Of a DNA stretch of 64,000 nt, positions 37,024 through 46,268 are shown one piece after another. The position numbers were made by a program, and so were the translations under genes. Numbering within the stretch: the first letter of the stretch is position 1; each line of letters opens with the position of its first letter. This stretch comes from Pelagicoccus sp. SDUM812005 (GTDB lineage: Bacteria > Verrucomicrobiota > Verrucomicrobiia > Opitutales > Opitutaceae): assembly GCF_031127875.1 (NCBI RefSeq), contig NZ_JARXIA010000002.1, positions 310,001-374,000 on the forward strand. The letters are read 5' to 3'. Under the pieces are notes generated by a model. The model made no database searches. It was given only the letters and a program-made list of their open reading frames with translations, and was not told where the DNA came from.

Positions 37024-37051
37024 CACCCGTTTACAGCTAAAAACTTACCCG

Positions 37052-37081
37052 AGGCGGCCTCTTCCCAGAGGCCGCCTTTTT
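37052..37081 (+). terminator. intrinsic terminator after the spondin-domain gene
   Basis: An 11-bp perfect stem (37052-37062 with 37067-37077) with a TCCC loop, followed by five T residues. Confidence 0.93.
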
Positions 37082-37151
37082 CGCGTTTCCGAGAAGCGAA
37101 TTGCCAGTTCGCCCTTCACTTTTCTCCCTTCTCCCCTCTCTCTTCACTCCC

Positions 37152-38153
37152 ATGGATTCCGTCACCCAAGGCGTACTCGGCACCGTCGCCGCCCTCGCGA
37201 TCGCAAAACCCGGCCACCTCCGCATCGCCGCCCTCGCAGGCTGCGCCGGCGGAATGCTTGCAGACCTCGACATCCTGATCCGTTCCTCACAAGACCCGCT
37301 CCTCAACGTCGAGTACCACCGGCACTTCACCCACTCCCTCGCCTTTATCCCGCTCGGCGGACTGATCACCGCCCTGCTATTCCTACCCTTTTGCCGCAAG
37401 TGGATAACGCCCGCTCGCCTCTACCTATATTCAACAAGCGGATACGCCACCGCCGGCCTGCTCGACGCCTGCACCAGCTACGGGACCCAGCTGCTTTGGC
37501 CGTTCTCCGACGCCCGAATCTCTTGGAGCATCATCTCGATCGTCGATCCGCTCTTCACCCTGCCCCTCCTCCTACTCGCCCTATTGGCTGTATTCAAAAA
37601 ACGAACACTCTTCGCCCAAGCAGCCACCGGCTTCGCCATCGCCTACCTTAGCTTTGGCCTCCTGCAAAACCAACGCGCCAGCTCCCTGCAACAAACGCTT
37701 ATCAGCGAACGCGGACACCACGCCGTTACCCGCCTCACCGTCAAACCCTCCATCGCCAACCTCGTGCTCTGGCGCAGCGTCTACCTCTACCAAGGAAGCT
37801 ACTACGTGGACGCCGTCCGCGTCGGCTTCTTCACTCCCCGCAAAACCTATCCCGGCGCCCAGCTTCCTGCCTACGACCTCGAAGCCGCCCTGCAGTCGAT
37901 TCCCGCAGACGATCCCCTCGCCGACGACCTCCGCCGCTTCGACCACTTCTCCGACGGCTACCTCGCCGCTCTCCCCCAAGAACCCGACTTCATCACAGAC
38001 CTCCGCTACTCGGCCATCCCGAACGCCATCGATCCGCTCTGGGGGCTCAATCTCGCCCAAATAAACGACGCCGGACACGCCGCCTTCGAAACGAGGCGAG
38101 CCATCAGCGAATCCGACCGAGAGAACCTGCTGCGAATGCTCAAAGGCGAGTAG
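37152..38153 (+). CDS. DUF457/YdjM-type membrane-bound metal-dependent hydrolase
   Basis: A 333-residue protein starting MDSVTQGVLGTVAALA and carrying the family signature DLDILIRSSQD...YHRHFTHSLAF, with His and Asp residues that are putative metal ligands. Four to five hydrophobic helices occupy the first 190 residues (including WSIISIVDPLFTLPLLLLALL). The C-terminal half is soluble. Members are annotated as LexA-binding or metal-dependent hydrolases; the true substrate is unknown. The chosen ATG begins the conserved block; an upstream extension is only Leu/Ser/Pro-rich. Confidence 0.85.
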   Translation: MDSVTQGVLGTVAALAIAKPGHLRIAALAGCAGGMLADLDILIRSSQDPLLNVEYHRHFTHSLAFIPLGGLITALLFLPFCRKWITPARLYLYSTSGYATAGLLDACTSYGTQLLWPFSDARISWSIISIVDPLFTLPLLLLALLAVFKKRTLFAQAATGFAIAYLSFGLLQNQRASSLQQTLISERGHHAVTRLTVKPSIANLVLWRSVYLYQGSYYVDAVRVGFFTPRKTYPGAQLPAYDLEAALQSIPADDPLADDLRRFDHFSDGYLAALPQEPDFITDLRYSAIPNAIDPLWGLNLAQINDAGHAAFETRRAISESDRENLLRMLKGE

Positions 38154-38167
38154 CCTCGAAAGAGCCC

Positions 38168-39052
38168 TCAGCCTTTTAACAAATCCAAGAGCGGCGCCAC
38201 GCCACCACTTGCGCCCGAACGGTAAAGGAAGACCTCACGCAAGCGGGCTTCCGATCCCTCCAGCGGCACCGCAGCGATCCGTCCCTCCGCCCGACGCAAG
38301 GCCGACCGCGGCAGCAAGGCAACGCCACAGCCGGCCACCACCATGCTCAAAATCGCGTCGGAACCATTCGTCTCCAAGCAGGAGTCCACCCGTCCTCCCT
38401 CCTTCTCGAACAAGTCGTCCAAGAAATCTCGATACGAAGGAGCCAGCCCCGCCGCCAGCACCACCAGAGTTTCCCCAAGCAGGTCCCGCACCTTGATACG
38501 TTTTCGCTCCGCCAAGCGATGCTCGCGCGGCAGACAGGCCAGCACCGGCTCCACCTTCCATTGAAAACTCGACACCCCGTTCGGCAATTCCTTCGGCTTC
38601 ACTCCCAAAAACGCCCCGTCGAGCTCGCCCGACTCCACCTGCCTCAACAGGTCGGACGGAGCCAAATCGAACAAACTCAACTGCGTATCCGGATGACGAC
38701 TACGGTATCCCTGGAATACCTCAAGCAACTCCTCGCCCATCAAGGCGCCGACGAACCCGATGCGCAACACCGACTCTTCGCCCGCCGCCGCCCTTCGAGC
38801 TCCCTCCACCGCCCGCGCCAAAATCGCCGGCAGCTGATACACTTCCCGCAAAAAAACCTCTCCCGCAACACTGAGCGCTATCCGACGCCCCTGCCTCAAA
38901 AAGAGCCTCGTCCCCACCAAGCTCTCCAGCTCCCGCACCGTCCGGCTCAACTGCGGCTGCGCCACCCCCAGACGCTTCGCCGCCTGCGAAAAATGGAAAT
39001 CGCGACAAACCTCCAAAAACGTCTGCACCTGCTTGTGAGTGGGAATCTCCAT
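38168..39052 (-). CDS. LysR-family transcriptional regulator, divergent from the aminotransferase-ebo genes
   Basis: A 294-residue LysR protein. The winged helix-turn-helix is near residues 8-65 (FLEVCRDFHFSQAAKRLGVAQPQLSRTVRELE), and the effector-binding domain starts near VLRIGFVGALMGEELLEVF. I prefer the ATG at 39052: an in-frame ATG at 39079 would place a perfect inverted repeat inside the gene and add nine residues with AT-rich codons. The 70-base divergent spacer to the aminotransferase suggests it controls that gene and perhaps the ebo genes behind it. The inducer is unknown. Confidence 0.88.
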   Translation of the reverse strand: MEIPTHKQVQTFLEVCRDFHFSQAAKRLGVAQPQLSRTVRELESLVGTRLFLRQGRRIALSVAGEVFLREVYQLPAILARAVEGARRAAAGEESVLRIGFVGALMGEELLEVFQGYRSRHPDTQLSLFDLAPSDLLRQVESGELDGAFLGVKPKELPNGVSSFQWKVEPVLACLPREHRLAERKRIKVRDLLGETLVVLAAGLAPSYRDFLDDLFEKEGGRVDSCLETNGSDAILSMVVAGCGVALLPRSALRRAEGRIAAVPLEGSEARLREVFLYRSGASGGVAPLLDLLKG

Positions 39053-39055
39053 ATC

Positions 39056-39073
39056 GTTTTTGTTATCAAAAAC
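39056..39073. promoter_or_regulatory. perfect inverted repeat in the LysR/aminotransferase spacer
   Basis: GTTTTTG (39056-39062) and CAAAAAC (39067-39073) flank TTAT. A second, shorter dyad, AATA-CTGA-TATT, is at 39078-39089. They may form the LysR operator. Confidence 0.5.
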
Positions 39074-39122
39074 ATCCAATACTGATATTTTCGTTATTTA
39101 AAGAACTTTGCTAAGATGGGGA

Positions 39123-40331
39123 ATGAAAACCCCGTCTCAGTCCACGCCACGCCTTGCCCAGCGCATCCAGAAGCTCACCGGCTCCGTCGCTCGCGACATC
39201 CTTTCCCGCACCCAGGACAAGGAGATCATCTCCTTCGCCGGCGGACTGCCCGACGCCTCCCTCTGGCAAAACCTCAAACTGCCGGATGTCCCTCCCGCCG
39301 CCTACCAGTACGGCCCCTCCGAAGGCGAGCGATCCCTGCGATCGATCCTCGCCGCCCGCAGCCAATCCCTCGGGCTCGACGCCACCGCGGACTCCACCTT
39401 GATCACCTCCGGCTCCCAGCAAGGCCTCGACCTCGCCGCCAAGCTCATTCTGGAGCCGGGCACGCCCATCATCCTGGAAGCCCCCTCCTACCTCGCAGCC
39501 ATCCAAGTCTTCAAGCTCTTCCAAGCCGAGCTGCACAGCCTCGAGCTCGACAGCGAAGGCATCTGCCCGCAGGCCCTCGACCGCTTGCTCGCAGAGACAC
39601 AGGCTCCTGTCATCTACCTCAATCCAACCTTCCAAAACCCGTCCGGCGCCTGCTACAGCCTCGAGCGTCGCAAGCAAATCGCAGCCGTGCTCGACCAGCA
39701 CGACACCATTCTCCTCGAAGACGACCCGTATCGAGATATCGCCTACGACACTCCACCCGCGCCCCCCATCGCCAGCTTCCTCAAGCGCTGCCCTTGGATC
39801 TACCTCGCCAGCGTTTCCAAAACCCTTATCCCCGGGCTTCGACTCGGCAGCCTCACCTGCTCGCCCGAGCTCTTCCCGCACCTGCTCAAGCTCAAGCAGG
39901 CCGCCGACCTGCACAGCAATCGCCCGGCCCAGTTCGTCGCCGCCCAAATGCTTCAGGATCCGCAAGCCAACGCCGAGCGCCTGGCCGGACTCTGCCAGCA
40001 CTACCGCGAAAAGCGCGACCTCATGCAGCGTTACCTCAGCCAGCACTTCTCCGACCTCGCCACCTGGGAGATCCCCTCCGGAGGCATGTTCTTCTGGCTC
40101 ACCTTCAAGCTCTCCATCGACCTCTCCGCCGCCCTCGCCCAAACCCTCGAACGCGGCGTCGCCTTCATGCCCGGCACCCCCTTCTTCTCCGAAGCCGAGC
40201 AAGCAGGTTGCAGCATGCGGGTCAACTTCTCCCTCGTTTCGCCCGAGCGCATGGAAGCCGGCATCCGAATCCTCGCCGAGGTCGTCCGCGACTTGCATCA
40301 GCCTGCCGCCTGCGCAAAGTCGAGCGCATGA
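39123..40331 (+). CDS. class I PLP aminotransferase (2-aminoadipate/aromatic type)
   Basis: A 402-residue aminotransferase of the MocR/LysN-like subgroup without the DNA-binding domain: SFAGGLPDASLW at about 42-53, YGPSEGERSLRSIL, the NPTFQNPSG cofactor-binding block, and PLP lysine in ASVSKTLIPGLRLGSL. The family transaminates 2-aminoadipate, aromatic or branched amino acids. I chose the ATG at 39123 with a GGGGA just before it. It is divergent from a LysR gene, and its stop overlaps the next start as ATGA, so it is co-transcribed with the following gene and probably with the ebo cluster. Confidence 0.9.
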   Translation: MKTPSQSTPRLAQRIQKLTGSVARDILSRTQDKEIISFAGGLPDASLWQNLKLPDVPPAAYQYGPSEGERSLRSILAARSQSLGLDATADSTLITSGSQQGLDLAAKLILEPGTPIILEAPSYLAAIQVFKLFQAELHSLELDSEGICPQALDRLLAETQAPVIYLNPTFQNPSGACYSLERRKQIAAVLDQHDTILLEDDPYRDIAYDTPPAPPIASFLKRCPWIYLASVSKTLIPGLRLGSLTCSPELFPHLLKLKQAADLHSNRPAQFVAAQMLQDPQANAERLAGLCQHYREKRDLMQRYLSQHFSDLATWEIPSGGMFFWLTFKLSIDLSAALAQTLERGVAFMPGTPFFSEAEQAGCSMRVNFSLVSPERMEAGIRILAEVVRDLHQPAACAKSSA

Positions 40332-40597
40332 AGCCAGCCAAGCCGCAAAACCCCGTCGACCTCTACTTCATGGACGCCCGATCCAAGCTGATCGACATCG
40401 CCGCTTTCATGGACCGCGTCGAACGCGAAGGAGCCACCGACGACTTCCGCTACCAAGCCTTCCTCGAAGCCCTCAAAGAGCTCGGCCAAGCCGACCGGGC
40501 CCGTTCCGTCCTGCTCTCCCTCTCCGACCCTACCAAAGAACTCATCCCAGCCGCCACCACCAAGGCCGCCTGCGGAGCATGGCCCGGTAAAGGCTAG
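40328..40597 (+). CDS. 89-residue protein coupled to the aminotransferase; in the position expected for EboA
   Basis: A short, helical protein. It starts MKPAKPQNPVDLYFMDARS and continues with KLIDIAAFMDRVEREGATDD and a Leu-rich helix (QAFLEALKELG). The start overlaps the aminotransferase stop (ATGA), so translation is coupled; codon use is native. I do not recognise it. It precedes eboB by 66 bases. Canonical EboA is a much longer protein, so this is either a reduced EboA or an unrelated cluster protein. No signal peptide or membrane helix is visible. Confidence 0.75.
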   Translation: MKPAKPQNPVDLYFMDARSKLIDIAAFMDRVEREGATDDFRYQAFLEALKELGQADRARSVLLSLSDPTKELIPAATTKAACGAWPGKG

Positions 40598-40663
40598 GGC
40601 GACCTCCACATCCCTTCGCTTTCCGGTTTGCCAAGACCAGCGAGTCGCGCAGCAATCGACAAC

Positions 40664-41467
40664 ATGCGCTACATCGAACCCCATGCACACATGGTAAGCC
40701 GCACCACGGACGACTACGTCGCCATGGTCACCGCAGGCTGCAAGGCCGTTTGCGAGCCCGCCTTCTGGGCCGGCTTCGACCGCAGCTCCTCCAAAGGGTT
40801 CTACGACTACTTCCGCCAGCTCACCGAGTACGAGCCGGCCCGGGCCGCCAAGTTCCACCTTCCCCACTTCTCCTGGCTTTGCATCAACCCCAAGGAATCC
40901 GAAGACCTCGTCCTCGCCAACGAAGTCATCGACCTCATCCCCGAATTCCTAGACAAGCCCAACGTGCTCGGCATCGGCGAAATCGGCCTCAACAAGAACA
41001 GCCGCAACGAGATGACCATCCTCGAGCGACACGTCGACCTCGCCGCCCAACACCAGCAGCTCATCCTCGTCCACACCCCCCACCTCGAAGATAAGCTCAA
41101 AGGCACCCAGCTCATCGTCGACCTCATCAAGTCCGACTCCCGCATCGACCCCAGCCGCGTACTCATCGACCACGTCGAAGAGCACACCGTCAAGTACGTC
41201 ATGGACGCCGGCATGTGGGGCGGCATCACCCTCTACCCCGAGTCCAAAGCCACCTCCCCCCGAGCCATCGACATGATCGAGGCCTACGGCGCCGACCGAC
41301 TCTGGATGAACTCCGCTTGCGACTGGGGAGTTTCCGTACCCCTCGCCGTCCCCTACGCCGCCATGGAAATGCGCCGCCGCGGCTACGACGACGAAACCAT
41401 CGACCAAGTCTTCTACAAGACCCCCCTCGCTTTCCTCAGCCAGTCCCAGAACTTTAAGCTCAACTAA
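40664..41467 (+). CDS. eboB: TatD-family metal-dependent hydrolase, EboB
   Basis: A 267-residue TIM-barrel amidohydrolase of the TatD family. The N-terminal metal motif is EPHAHM, and further ligands are likely Glu in IGEIGLNK, His in LVHTPH, His in LIDHVEEHT and Asp in SACDWG. The TatD superfamily contains DNases, but in the ebo cluster the EboB branch acts in an unknown metabolite step. I chose the ATG at 40664, which starts just before the conserved block. It is the first recognisable ebo gene here; the next gene, a histidine kinase, interrupts the cluster. Confidence 0.87.
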   Translation: MRYIEPHAHMVSRTTDDYVAMVTAGCKAVCEPAFWAGFDRSSSKGFYDYFRQLTEYEPARAAKFHLPHFSWLCINPKESEDLVLANEVIDLIPEFLDKPNVLGIGEIGLNKNSRNEMTILERHVDLAAQHQQLILVHTPHLEDKLKGTQLIVDLIKSDSRIDPSRVLIDHVEEHTVKYVMDAGMWGGITLYPESKATSPRAIDMIEAYGADRLWMNSACDWGVSVPLAVPYAAMEMRRRGYDDETIDQVFYKTPLAFLSQSQNFKLN

Positions 41468-41503
41468 AAGAGCAGGCCATTTGCCTTTCTCGCCGACTTC
41501 CCC

Positions 41504-41530
41504 GAGTGTACGTGGAAGTACGCGACACTC
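41504..41530. other. imperfect inverted repeat before the hybrid kinase
   Basis: GAGTGT and ACACTC with an inner CGT/ACG flank GGAAGT, ending two bases before the kinase ATG at 41533. It could be an operator or an mRNA hairpin that hides the ribosome site. Confidence 0.45.
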
Positions 41531-41532
41531 AA

Positions 41533-43956
41533 ATGGCTTTACCTCCTCTTCCTCCAGGAAAGCATCCCCGCTCGCCCGCCTTTCTCAAAGACGCCCCCAT
41601 CCAAAGCCCCCTTTTGGACTCCCTCTGGCTGCACGCGCCGCTGGGCATCCTCGTCATCGTACCCGGCTCCGACGACAAGCACCCCATCCTCATCGGCGAC
41701 TGCAATCCGAAGGCATGCCAGATCCACGGCTACGCCCGCGACGAACTGGTCGGCCAATCCCTAGACATCCTTCACGCCGTTCCTTGGACCTCCACCGTCG
41801 GCCTCCAATGGTTCGTTCCCCCCAAGAACACGGAAGCCATCCACGGAATGTCCCTCCACCGCCGCAAGGACCAGAGCACCGTCATGATCGAATACACCCT
41901 CGTATTCGCCGAAATCAACGGAGTCGCCTGCGCCATCGGCTTCGATCGGATCGCCGACAAGCTCAGCGAGGACCAAAGCACCTTGCACCGCATCGCCAAC
42001 CGCTGGGTGCACGCCATGGAATCCAGCGAGGAAGGCGTCTGGGAAATCGAAATCGCAAGGAAGCGAATCTGGACCTCCCCCCATTGGCAAAGCCTCCTCG
42101 GACTCCCCCCTCACGAGGAAACCCGAAGCCTCGCCAGCCTCTACCGAGACCTCCACCCCCACGACTTACCGCGCCTGGAAGAAGCCCTTCGAAACGTCAC
42201 CGAAGACCTCTCCCGCTCCTTCCATACGGAAATTCGCATCCGCCACGCCGAAGGCAATTGGCTCTGGGTTTCCCTCCGGGGAAAGGTCGCCTACGCCGCC
42301 GACCGGAGGCCCCAAAGGATACTCGGCAGCATGACCGACATCACCGAACGGAAACGCTCCGAAGCGGAGCTGGAACGAGCCCGCCAAAAAGCGGAGGACG
42401 CCAACAAAGCCAAAAGCCAGTTCCTCGCCGCCATGAGCCACGAGATCCGCACCCCAATGAACGGCGTGCTCGGGATGGCCTCCCTCCTCGACGATACCAA
42501 GCTGGACCCCGACCAAAAAAGCTACCTCAAGACCATAATCGACAGCGGCGACTCCCTCCTCGCCATCATCGACGAAATCCTCAGCTACTCCAAGCTGGAG
42601 GCAGGCGGCATCGAACTGGAAGCCCATCCCTTCGACATCGAACGCTGCCTCTACCAAGCCCTCGAAGTCGTTCGCCCCCTCGCCGCCAGCAAAAACCTCG
42701 AGCTCCACTTTTCCGTGGCTCCGGAAGTCCCCCGCCAAGTACTGGGGGACAAGACCCGACTTCGCCAAATCGCCGTCAACATCCTCGGCAACGCCGTCAA
42801 GTTCACCGCCGCCGGCCAAATCGAGCTGCACCTCGCCGCCCAGCCCGAGTCCCCCGGCGAGACCGACGGACCCCGCTACCGCTTCAGCTTCTCCGTCAAA
42901 GACACCGGCATCGGCATCAAGCCAGAGACTATCGACAAGCTCTTCCGCCCCTTCTCCCAAGCGGACGCATCCACCACCCGCCAGTTCGGAGGAACCGGAC
43001 TCGGGCTCGCCATCTGCCAACGCCTCGCCAAGCTCATGGACGGAGAAATCCGGGTCGAAAGCGACTTCGGCAGCGGCAGCACCTTCACCTGCGTCGCCTC
43101 CCTGCCCGCCCTTAGCCCCCCTACCCAAACGAACTTCCCGGAATTCGCCGCCCGCGAAGCGCTCGTCATCGGCGCCCCCAGTCGCAGCAAGGAAATCCTC
43201 AACCAAGCCCTCGCTTCCCTAGGACTGCGCGTCACCGCCGTCGCCACCCCCGAACGCGCCCTCAAGTCATTGCAAGGCGACACCCGCTTCGACTGCGCCT
43301 TCGTCGACCTCGACGCCGACTGGCAACGCGCCAACTCCTTCGCCCGCCAGATCAAACGAGTCCGGCTCCCCTACCCGCTCCCCTTATTCCGAATCGACAC
43401 CCTCGAAAACCAGCTCGACAAAGCAGCCCCCAGCGAATTCCAAATCCGCATCCTCAAGCCGATCGCGCCCTTCCAGCTAGCCGAGGCGCTCGCCAAAATC
43501 CTTACCGATCCCAGCGAACGAGCCCAGACCGAAAGCCAGCCTCGCGGCAAAACCGCCAGCGCCGTCTACGCGGAACGGGTCCTCATCGTCGAAGACAACC
43601 CCGTCAACCAAACCGTCGCCGCAAACCTGCTCAAGAAATGCGGCTACCAAACGGACCTCGCCGAAAACGGATACACCGCCCTCGACCTCTGCCAGCAGAC
43701 CCCCTACGACATCGTTTTCATGGACATCCAGATGCCCGGCCTCAACGGCATCGAAACCTTCGCCAAGCTGCAAAGCCTCCTTCCCCCGGAGTTCCCGCGA
43801 CCCTGGGTCATCGCCCTCACCGCCGGGGCCATGGAAGGCGACAAGGAAAACTGCCTCGAAGCCGGGATGGACGACTACCTCTCCAAACCCATTCGCCCGG
43901 AACAGCTCACCTTCGCCCTCCAAAAGGCCCGCGAGTACCTGAGCAAGCGAGACTAG
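41533..43956 (+). CDS. hybrid sensor histidine kinase (PAS-PAS-HisKA-HATPase-degenerate REC-REC)
   Basis: An 807-residue soluble hybrid kinase. Two PAS-like regions lie at about 25-135 and 150-285; the second ends in the PAC-type [13 protein letters not shown]. The phosphoacceptor is His303 in [11 protein letters not shown], and the ATPase has N box, DTGIGI and GTGLGLAI blocks. A REC-like domain at about 540-660 seems degenerate. A standard receiver follows ([11 protein letters not shown]) with Asp731 in FMDIQMPG and LSKPI. No transmembrane helix is seen. It sits inside the ebo cluster on the same strand, which is not typical of that cluster. No output domain is attached, so phosphorelay must pass elsewhere. 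Confidence 0.92.
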   Translation: MALPPLPPGKHPRSPAFLKDAPIQSPLLDSLWLHAPLGILVIVPGSDDKHPILIGDCNPKACQIHGYARDELVGQSLDILHAVPWTSTVGLQWFVPPKNTEAIHGMSLHRRKDQSTVMIEYTLVFAEINGVACAIGFDRIADKLSEDQSTLHRIANRWVHAMESSEEGVWEIEIARKRIWTSPHWQSLLGLPPHEETRSLASLYRDLHPHDLPRLEEALRNVTEDLSRSFHTEIRIRHAEGNWLWVSLRGKVAYAADRRPQRILGSMTDITERKRSEAELERARQKAEDANKAKSQFLAAMSHEIRTPMNGVLGMASLLDDTKLDPDQKSYLKTIIDSGDSLLAIIDEILSYSKLEAGGIELEAHPFDIERCLYQALEVVRPLAASKNLELHFSVAPEVPRQVLGDKTRLRQIAVNILGNAVKFTAAGQIELHLAAQPESPGETDGPRYRFSFSVKDTGIGIKPETIDKLFRPFSQADASTTRQFGGTGLGLAICQRLAKLMDGEIRVESDFGSGSTFTCVASLPALSPPTQTNFPEFAAREALVIGAPSRSKEILNQALASLGLRVTAVATPERALKSLQGDTRFDCAFVDLDADWQRANSFARQIKRVRLPYPLPLFRIDTLENQLDKAAPSEFQIRILKPIAPFQLAEALAKILTDPSERAQTESQPRGKTASAVYAERVLIVEDNPVNQTVAANLLKKCGYQTDLAENGYTALDLCQQTPYDIVFMDIQMPGLNGIETFAKLQSLLPPEFPRPWVIALTAGAMEGDKENCLEAGMDDYLSKPIRPEQLTFALQKAREYLSKRD

Positions 43957-44083
43957 ATCTCCGGCGCCTCCCGCCCCGAGCCAAACAAGGCCCCACACTC
44001 CGCGCCGCCTCGGCCCGCATATCCTTGCCTCCGGCCTTCCGTCCCCTACACCTTCGGTAAACACAAGCCGAACAGGATCCTCC

Positions 44084-45277
44084 ATGCGCCTCAAACACCA
44101 CGCACACCTCGCCTACTGCACCAACGTCCACCCTGGCAAAGACTGGGAGCAAACCTTCCGCTCCCTCCAAGAGGACGTGCTCTCCGTACGCCGAAACCTG
44201 TGCCCAAACGACGAATACGCCATCGGACTCCGCCTCTCCGCCTCCGCAGCCCAGGAGCTCTCACGCCCCGCCACCCTAGCCAACTTCAAAGGGTGGCTCG
44301 AAAAGGAAAATTGCTACGTCTTCACCATCAACGGCTTCCCATACGGCGACTTTCATGGCCAACCCGTCAAGGAACGCGCCTACTCTCCCGATTGGACCAC
44401 CCCGGAGCGCCTAGCCTATACCCAGCAGCTCTTCGACATCCTCGTCCAGCTCGTCCCCCAAGGCGTTGCCGGCTCCGTCTCCACCGTCCCCGGCTCCTTC
44501 AAACCCTTCATCCAATCCGACGAGCAGATCCAGGCCATCAACCAAAACCTGTATCGACTTTTTGAACACATCGAGAAACTCTCGGAAAAGAACGACGTCG
44601 ACCTCCACCTCGGCCTGGAGCCCGAACCACTCTGCCTCTTCGAAACCACCCCCGAAACCCTCCGCTTCTTCGACCGACTCCTCGACGGCCAAGCCCAGGC
44701 CGACCGTATCCGCCAACGCATCGGCGTCAACTACGACACCTGCCACCTCGCTCTCCAATACGAAAGCGCCCCCGAATCCCTCGCATGCTACCAAGCCAAC
44801 GGCATCCGACTTTCCAAGATCCACCTCTCCTCCGCCCTTAAGGTCCGCGACTTCTCCCCCGCCACCCTCGACCAACTGCAGACCTACTGCGAACCCACCT
44901 ACCTCCACCAAGTCATTGCCGCCCCCCGTCCCCAAAAAACAGCCCCCCAAACCCAACGAAAATACCTCGATCTCCCCGAGGCCCTCGCCGCCCGACGAAA
45001 CGGCCAGGACACCGCCGACGAATGGCGTATCCACTTCCACATTCCTCTGCACGCCCAACCGGCCTCTCCCTTGCTCTCCACCGCCGACCACCTTCTCGAC
45101 ACTCTCGACTACGTCGCAGCCAATCCCGCTCTCTGCCAGCACTTCGAGATGGAAACCTACACCTGGGCCGTCATGCCCCAGCAACTACACACGCCCACCG
45201 TCGTCGAGCAAATCACCGCCGAATACCGCTGGCTTCTCCCCCAACTAGAAACCCGTTCCCTCCTCCCTTCTTCCTAA
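44084..45277 (+). CDS. eboE: EboE, sugar isomerase/epimerase-like metabolite traffic protein
   Basis: A 397-residue protein of the AP-endonuclease/xylose isomerase-like TIM barrel fold: HLAYCTNVHPGKDWEQTF at the start, FTINGFPYGDFHG, LGLEPEPLCLFET (metal-ligand Glu) and IGVNYDTCHLALQYE (Asp and His). The CTNVH signature and length fit the EboE branch. It follows the kinase by 127 bases and leads the eboE-C-D-F block. Its reaction is unknown; the family is required for scytonemin precursor export in cyanobacteria. Confidence 0.88.
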   Translation: MRLKHHAHLAYCTNVHPGKDWEQTFRSLQEDVLSVRRNLCPNDEYAIGLRLSASAAQELSRPATLANFKGWLEKENCYVFTINGFPYGDFHGQPVKERAYSPDWTTPERLAYTQQLFDILVQLVPQGVAGSVSTVPGSFKPFIQSDEQIQAINQNLYRLFEHIEKLSEKNDVDLHLGLEPEPLCLFETTPETLRFFDRLLDGQAQADRIRQRIGVNYDTCHLALQYESAPESLACYQANGIRLSKIHLSSALKVRDFSPATLDQLQTYCEPTYLHQVIAAPRPQKTAPQTQRKYLDLPEALAARRNGQDTADEWRIHFHIPLHAQPASPLLSTADHLLDTLDYVAANPALCQHFEMETYTWAVMPQQLHTPTVVEQITAEYRWLLPQLETRSLLPSS

Positions 45278-45321
45278 CCACGATCCTAAAGCAAGACCCA
45301 CCCAGGACTCGCCACTTCCCT

Positions 45322-46200
45322 ATGCGCACTCACCTCACCCTCGCCCGAGCCTCCAACCTGCCCACCGTCTGGTCCAATATCCTCTGCGCCTGGATCATCG
45401 TCGGCGGCTACAACAACCTCCAGCTCGCCAGCTACCTCCTCGGAGCCAGCCTCCTCTACATCGGCGGCATGTACCTCAACGACTACTGCGACCGCGAGAT
45501 CGACGCCCAACAACGCCCCGAGCGCCCCATCCCCTCCGGCCAAATTTCCGCCCCCGCCGTGCGAAACATCGCCGCCGCCCTGCTTGCCCTCGGCTTCGCC
45601 GCCATCGCCTGGACCGGCCTGCTCAACGACCCCGGCCTCACTCGCTGGCTCCCCGCCGCCTTCGCCGCCGGCGTCGTCGCCAGCGTCGTCCTCTACGACA
45701 GCAACCACAAAGGCAATCCCATCGCCCCCATCTTCATGGCCGCATGCCGGGCCCTGCTCTACCTCGCCGTCGCCTCCGCCTTCGCCAACGGCATCGATAC
45801 CAACAACCTCATCGCCACCGGCACCATCTTCGTCTTCGTCCTCGGCATCACCTTCCTCGCCCGTACCGAAGCCACCACCAACGAGATCGACTACCCCGCC
45901 CTCGCCATGATCGCCGCCCCCGTACTCGGAGCCTTCTACTACAGCCGACACGGATTCACCGCCGAACAGACAGCCGCCCTCGCCCTTTTCCTGGTCTGGA
46001 TCGCCCGCTCCTTCCTGCGAGCCCGCGTCGGGGGAAAGCTCATCATCGGCAAAACCATCGGCCCCCTCCTCGCCTCCATCCCCCTGCTCGACCTCCTCAT
46101 CCTTGCCACCCTCGGCCTCGCCACCCAACCCCACCTCGTCCTCTTCGCCGTCCTCTTCGCCCTCACCACCGCCGCCCAACGCTTCATCCCCGCCAGCTGA
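45322..46200 (+). CDS. eboC: EboC, UbiA-type prenyltransferase-like membrane protein
   Basis: A 292-residue polytopic membrane protein of the UbiA superfamily. The first aspartate motif is NDYCDREID near 60, and the region expected to hold the second reads YDSNHKGNP, with fewer aspartates than a canonical UbiA. About eight hydrophobic helices are seen. UbiA enzymes attach prenyl groups to aromatic or phenolic acceptors. In the ebo cluster the prenyl acceptor is unknown. It lies 44 bases after eboE and 68 before eboD. Confidence 0.9.
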   Translation: MRTHLTLARASNLPTVWSNILCAWIIVGGYNNLQLASYLLGASLLYIGGMYLNDYCDREIDAQQRPERPIPSGQISAPAVRNIAAALLALGFAAIAWTGLLNDPGLTRWLPAAFAAGVVASVVLYDSNHKGNPIAPIFMAACRALLYLAVASAFANGIDTNNLIATGTIFVFVLGITFLARTEATTNEIDYPALAMIAAPVLGAFYYSRHGFTAEQTAALALFLVWIARSFLRARVGGKLIIGKTIGPLLASIPLLDLLILATLGLATQPHLVLFAVLFALTTAAQRFIPAS

Positions 46201-46268
46201 CAAGTATTCGAAATCTAATGCCGCGCTCGTTCGTGCCCACTCCTGTCCCTCGTGGGCAAAATCAAAAG

